Of a stretch of 6,696 bases of DNA, positions 6,206 through 6,696 are shown piece by piece (position 1 is the first letter of the stretch; each line of letters begins with the position of its first letter). The stretch spans positions 1 to 6,696 of the forward strand of contig JASLMQ010000508.1 of NCBI GenBank assembly GCA_030746455.1, given 5' to 3'. The DNA is from Candidatus Latescibacterota bacterium (GTDB lineage: Bacteria > Latescibacterota > UBA2968 > GCA-2709665). A program made the position numbers and the translations under genes. Under the pieces are notes generated by a model. That model had not been told where the DNA came from, searched no databases, and saw only the letters and a list, made by a program, of their open reading frames with translations.

Positions 6206-6696
6206 ACCCCTCCGCCGTGGAATTCGTGATCCAGCGGGCACCCCAGCTCTGGCAGAAGACGTTGGAACATCTCGTCCTGACTGGAGCGGCCACGGGCATC
6301 GCCGTGGTCATCGGGCTTCCCCTTGGCGTGTTGATCCTCCGACGACCGGCCGTGCGGGGGTTGATCCTCGGGACCACGGGTGTGGTGCAGACCGTGCCCA
6401 GCCTGGCCCTGCTGGCCTTCCTCCTCACGTTCCTCGGCATCGGCGTCACCCCGGCAGTCGTTGCGCTCACGCTCTACGCCCTCCTCCCCATCGTCAGGAA
6501 CACGTTCACCGGCCTGGACGGGATCTCGCCGGACATCATCGAGGCCGCGATGGGCATGGGCTTCACACGCCGCCAGCGGCTGTGGATGGTGGAGGTGCCG
6601 CTGGCCCTTCCGGTGATCATCGCGGGCATCCGCACCGCGGCCGTTATCATCGTGGGTATCGCGACGCTCTCCGCTTACATCGGAGCAGGGGGCCTC
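6202..6696 (+). CDS. Quaternary-amine ABC transporter permease (OpuCB/OsmW/ProW-like), 3' end outside window
   Basis: The first 165 residues of an inner-membrane permease; the frame is open to the window end. Likely membrane segments lie near residues 24-46, 57-80, 83-98 and 134-156. The cytoplasmic EAA loop, which docks on the ATPase, reads EAAMGMGFTRRQRLWMVEVP (114-133). VQTVPSLALLAF and the IGAGGL at the window edge are characteristic of the OpuBB/OpuCB/OsmW group that imports betaines, choline or carnitine. The GTG start at 6202 overlaps the ATPase stop as GTGA and has GGGAG at 6189-6193, 8 bases upstream, so translation is probably coupled. A second permease and/or the substrate-binding protein would be expected just downstream; neither is visible here. 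Whether a substrate-binding domain is fused at the C-terminus cannot be told. Confidence 0.92.
   Translation, partial: MNPSAVEFVIQRAPQLWQKTLEHLVLTGAATGIAVVIGLPLGVLILRRPAVRGLILGTTGVVQTVPSLALLAFLLTFLGIGVTPAVVALTLYALLPIVRNTFTGLDGISPDIIEAAMGMGFTRRQRLWMVEVPLALPVIIAGIRTAAVIIVGIATLSAYIGAGGL

Overview
The window is GC-rich (by eye about 60-65%), tightly packed bacterial DNA with every supported gene on the + strand. I see no tRNA, rRNA, CRISPR, insertion sequence or phage gene. The codon use and short gaps suggest an uncultured or lesser-known GC-rich bacterium, but I cannot name a phylum from the sequence.

Layout: the C-terminal end of a MarR-family regulator (3-233); a stand-alone protein resembling the B12-dependent methionine synthase (MetH) activation domain, with a C-terminal cysteine cluster (268-942); a pterin-binding methyltransferase of the MtgA/AcsE type (976-1800); an MttB-superfamily TIM-barrel methyltransferase with no in-frame amber codon (1841-3379); a corrinoid protein of the MtgC/MttC type (3402-4076); a class I SAM-dependent methyltransferase with a long unrecognised C-terminal half (4162-5421); and an ATPase (5444-6205) and permease (6202 to the window end) of an OpuC/OsmV-W-type quaternary-amine importer. 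The largest intergenic gap is 85 bases, so no gene-free stretch exceeds 300 bases.

Read together, this looks like one operon for taking up and demethylating a methylated quaternary amine such as a betaine. The importer would bring the compound in. The MttB-like enzyme would move a methyl group onto the cobalamin of the corrinoid protein. The MtgA-like enzyme would pass it to tetrahydrofolate, feeding one-carbon metabolism. The activation-domain protein would rescue corrinoid that has oxidised to the cob(II) state. The operon assignment and substrate class are inferences from gene content; the exact substrate cannot be read from the sequence.

The two unusual parts are the reactivation partner, a MetH-like activation domain carrying a likely metal or iron-sulfur site where many such systems use RamA-type proteins, and the large SAM-dependent methyltransferase placed between the demethylation module and the transporter, whose role is unclear.
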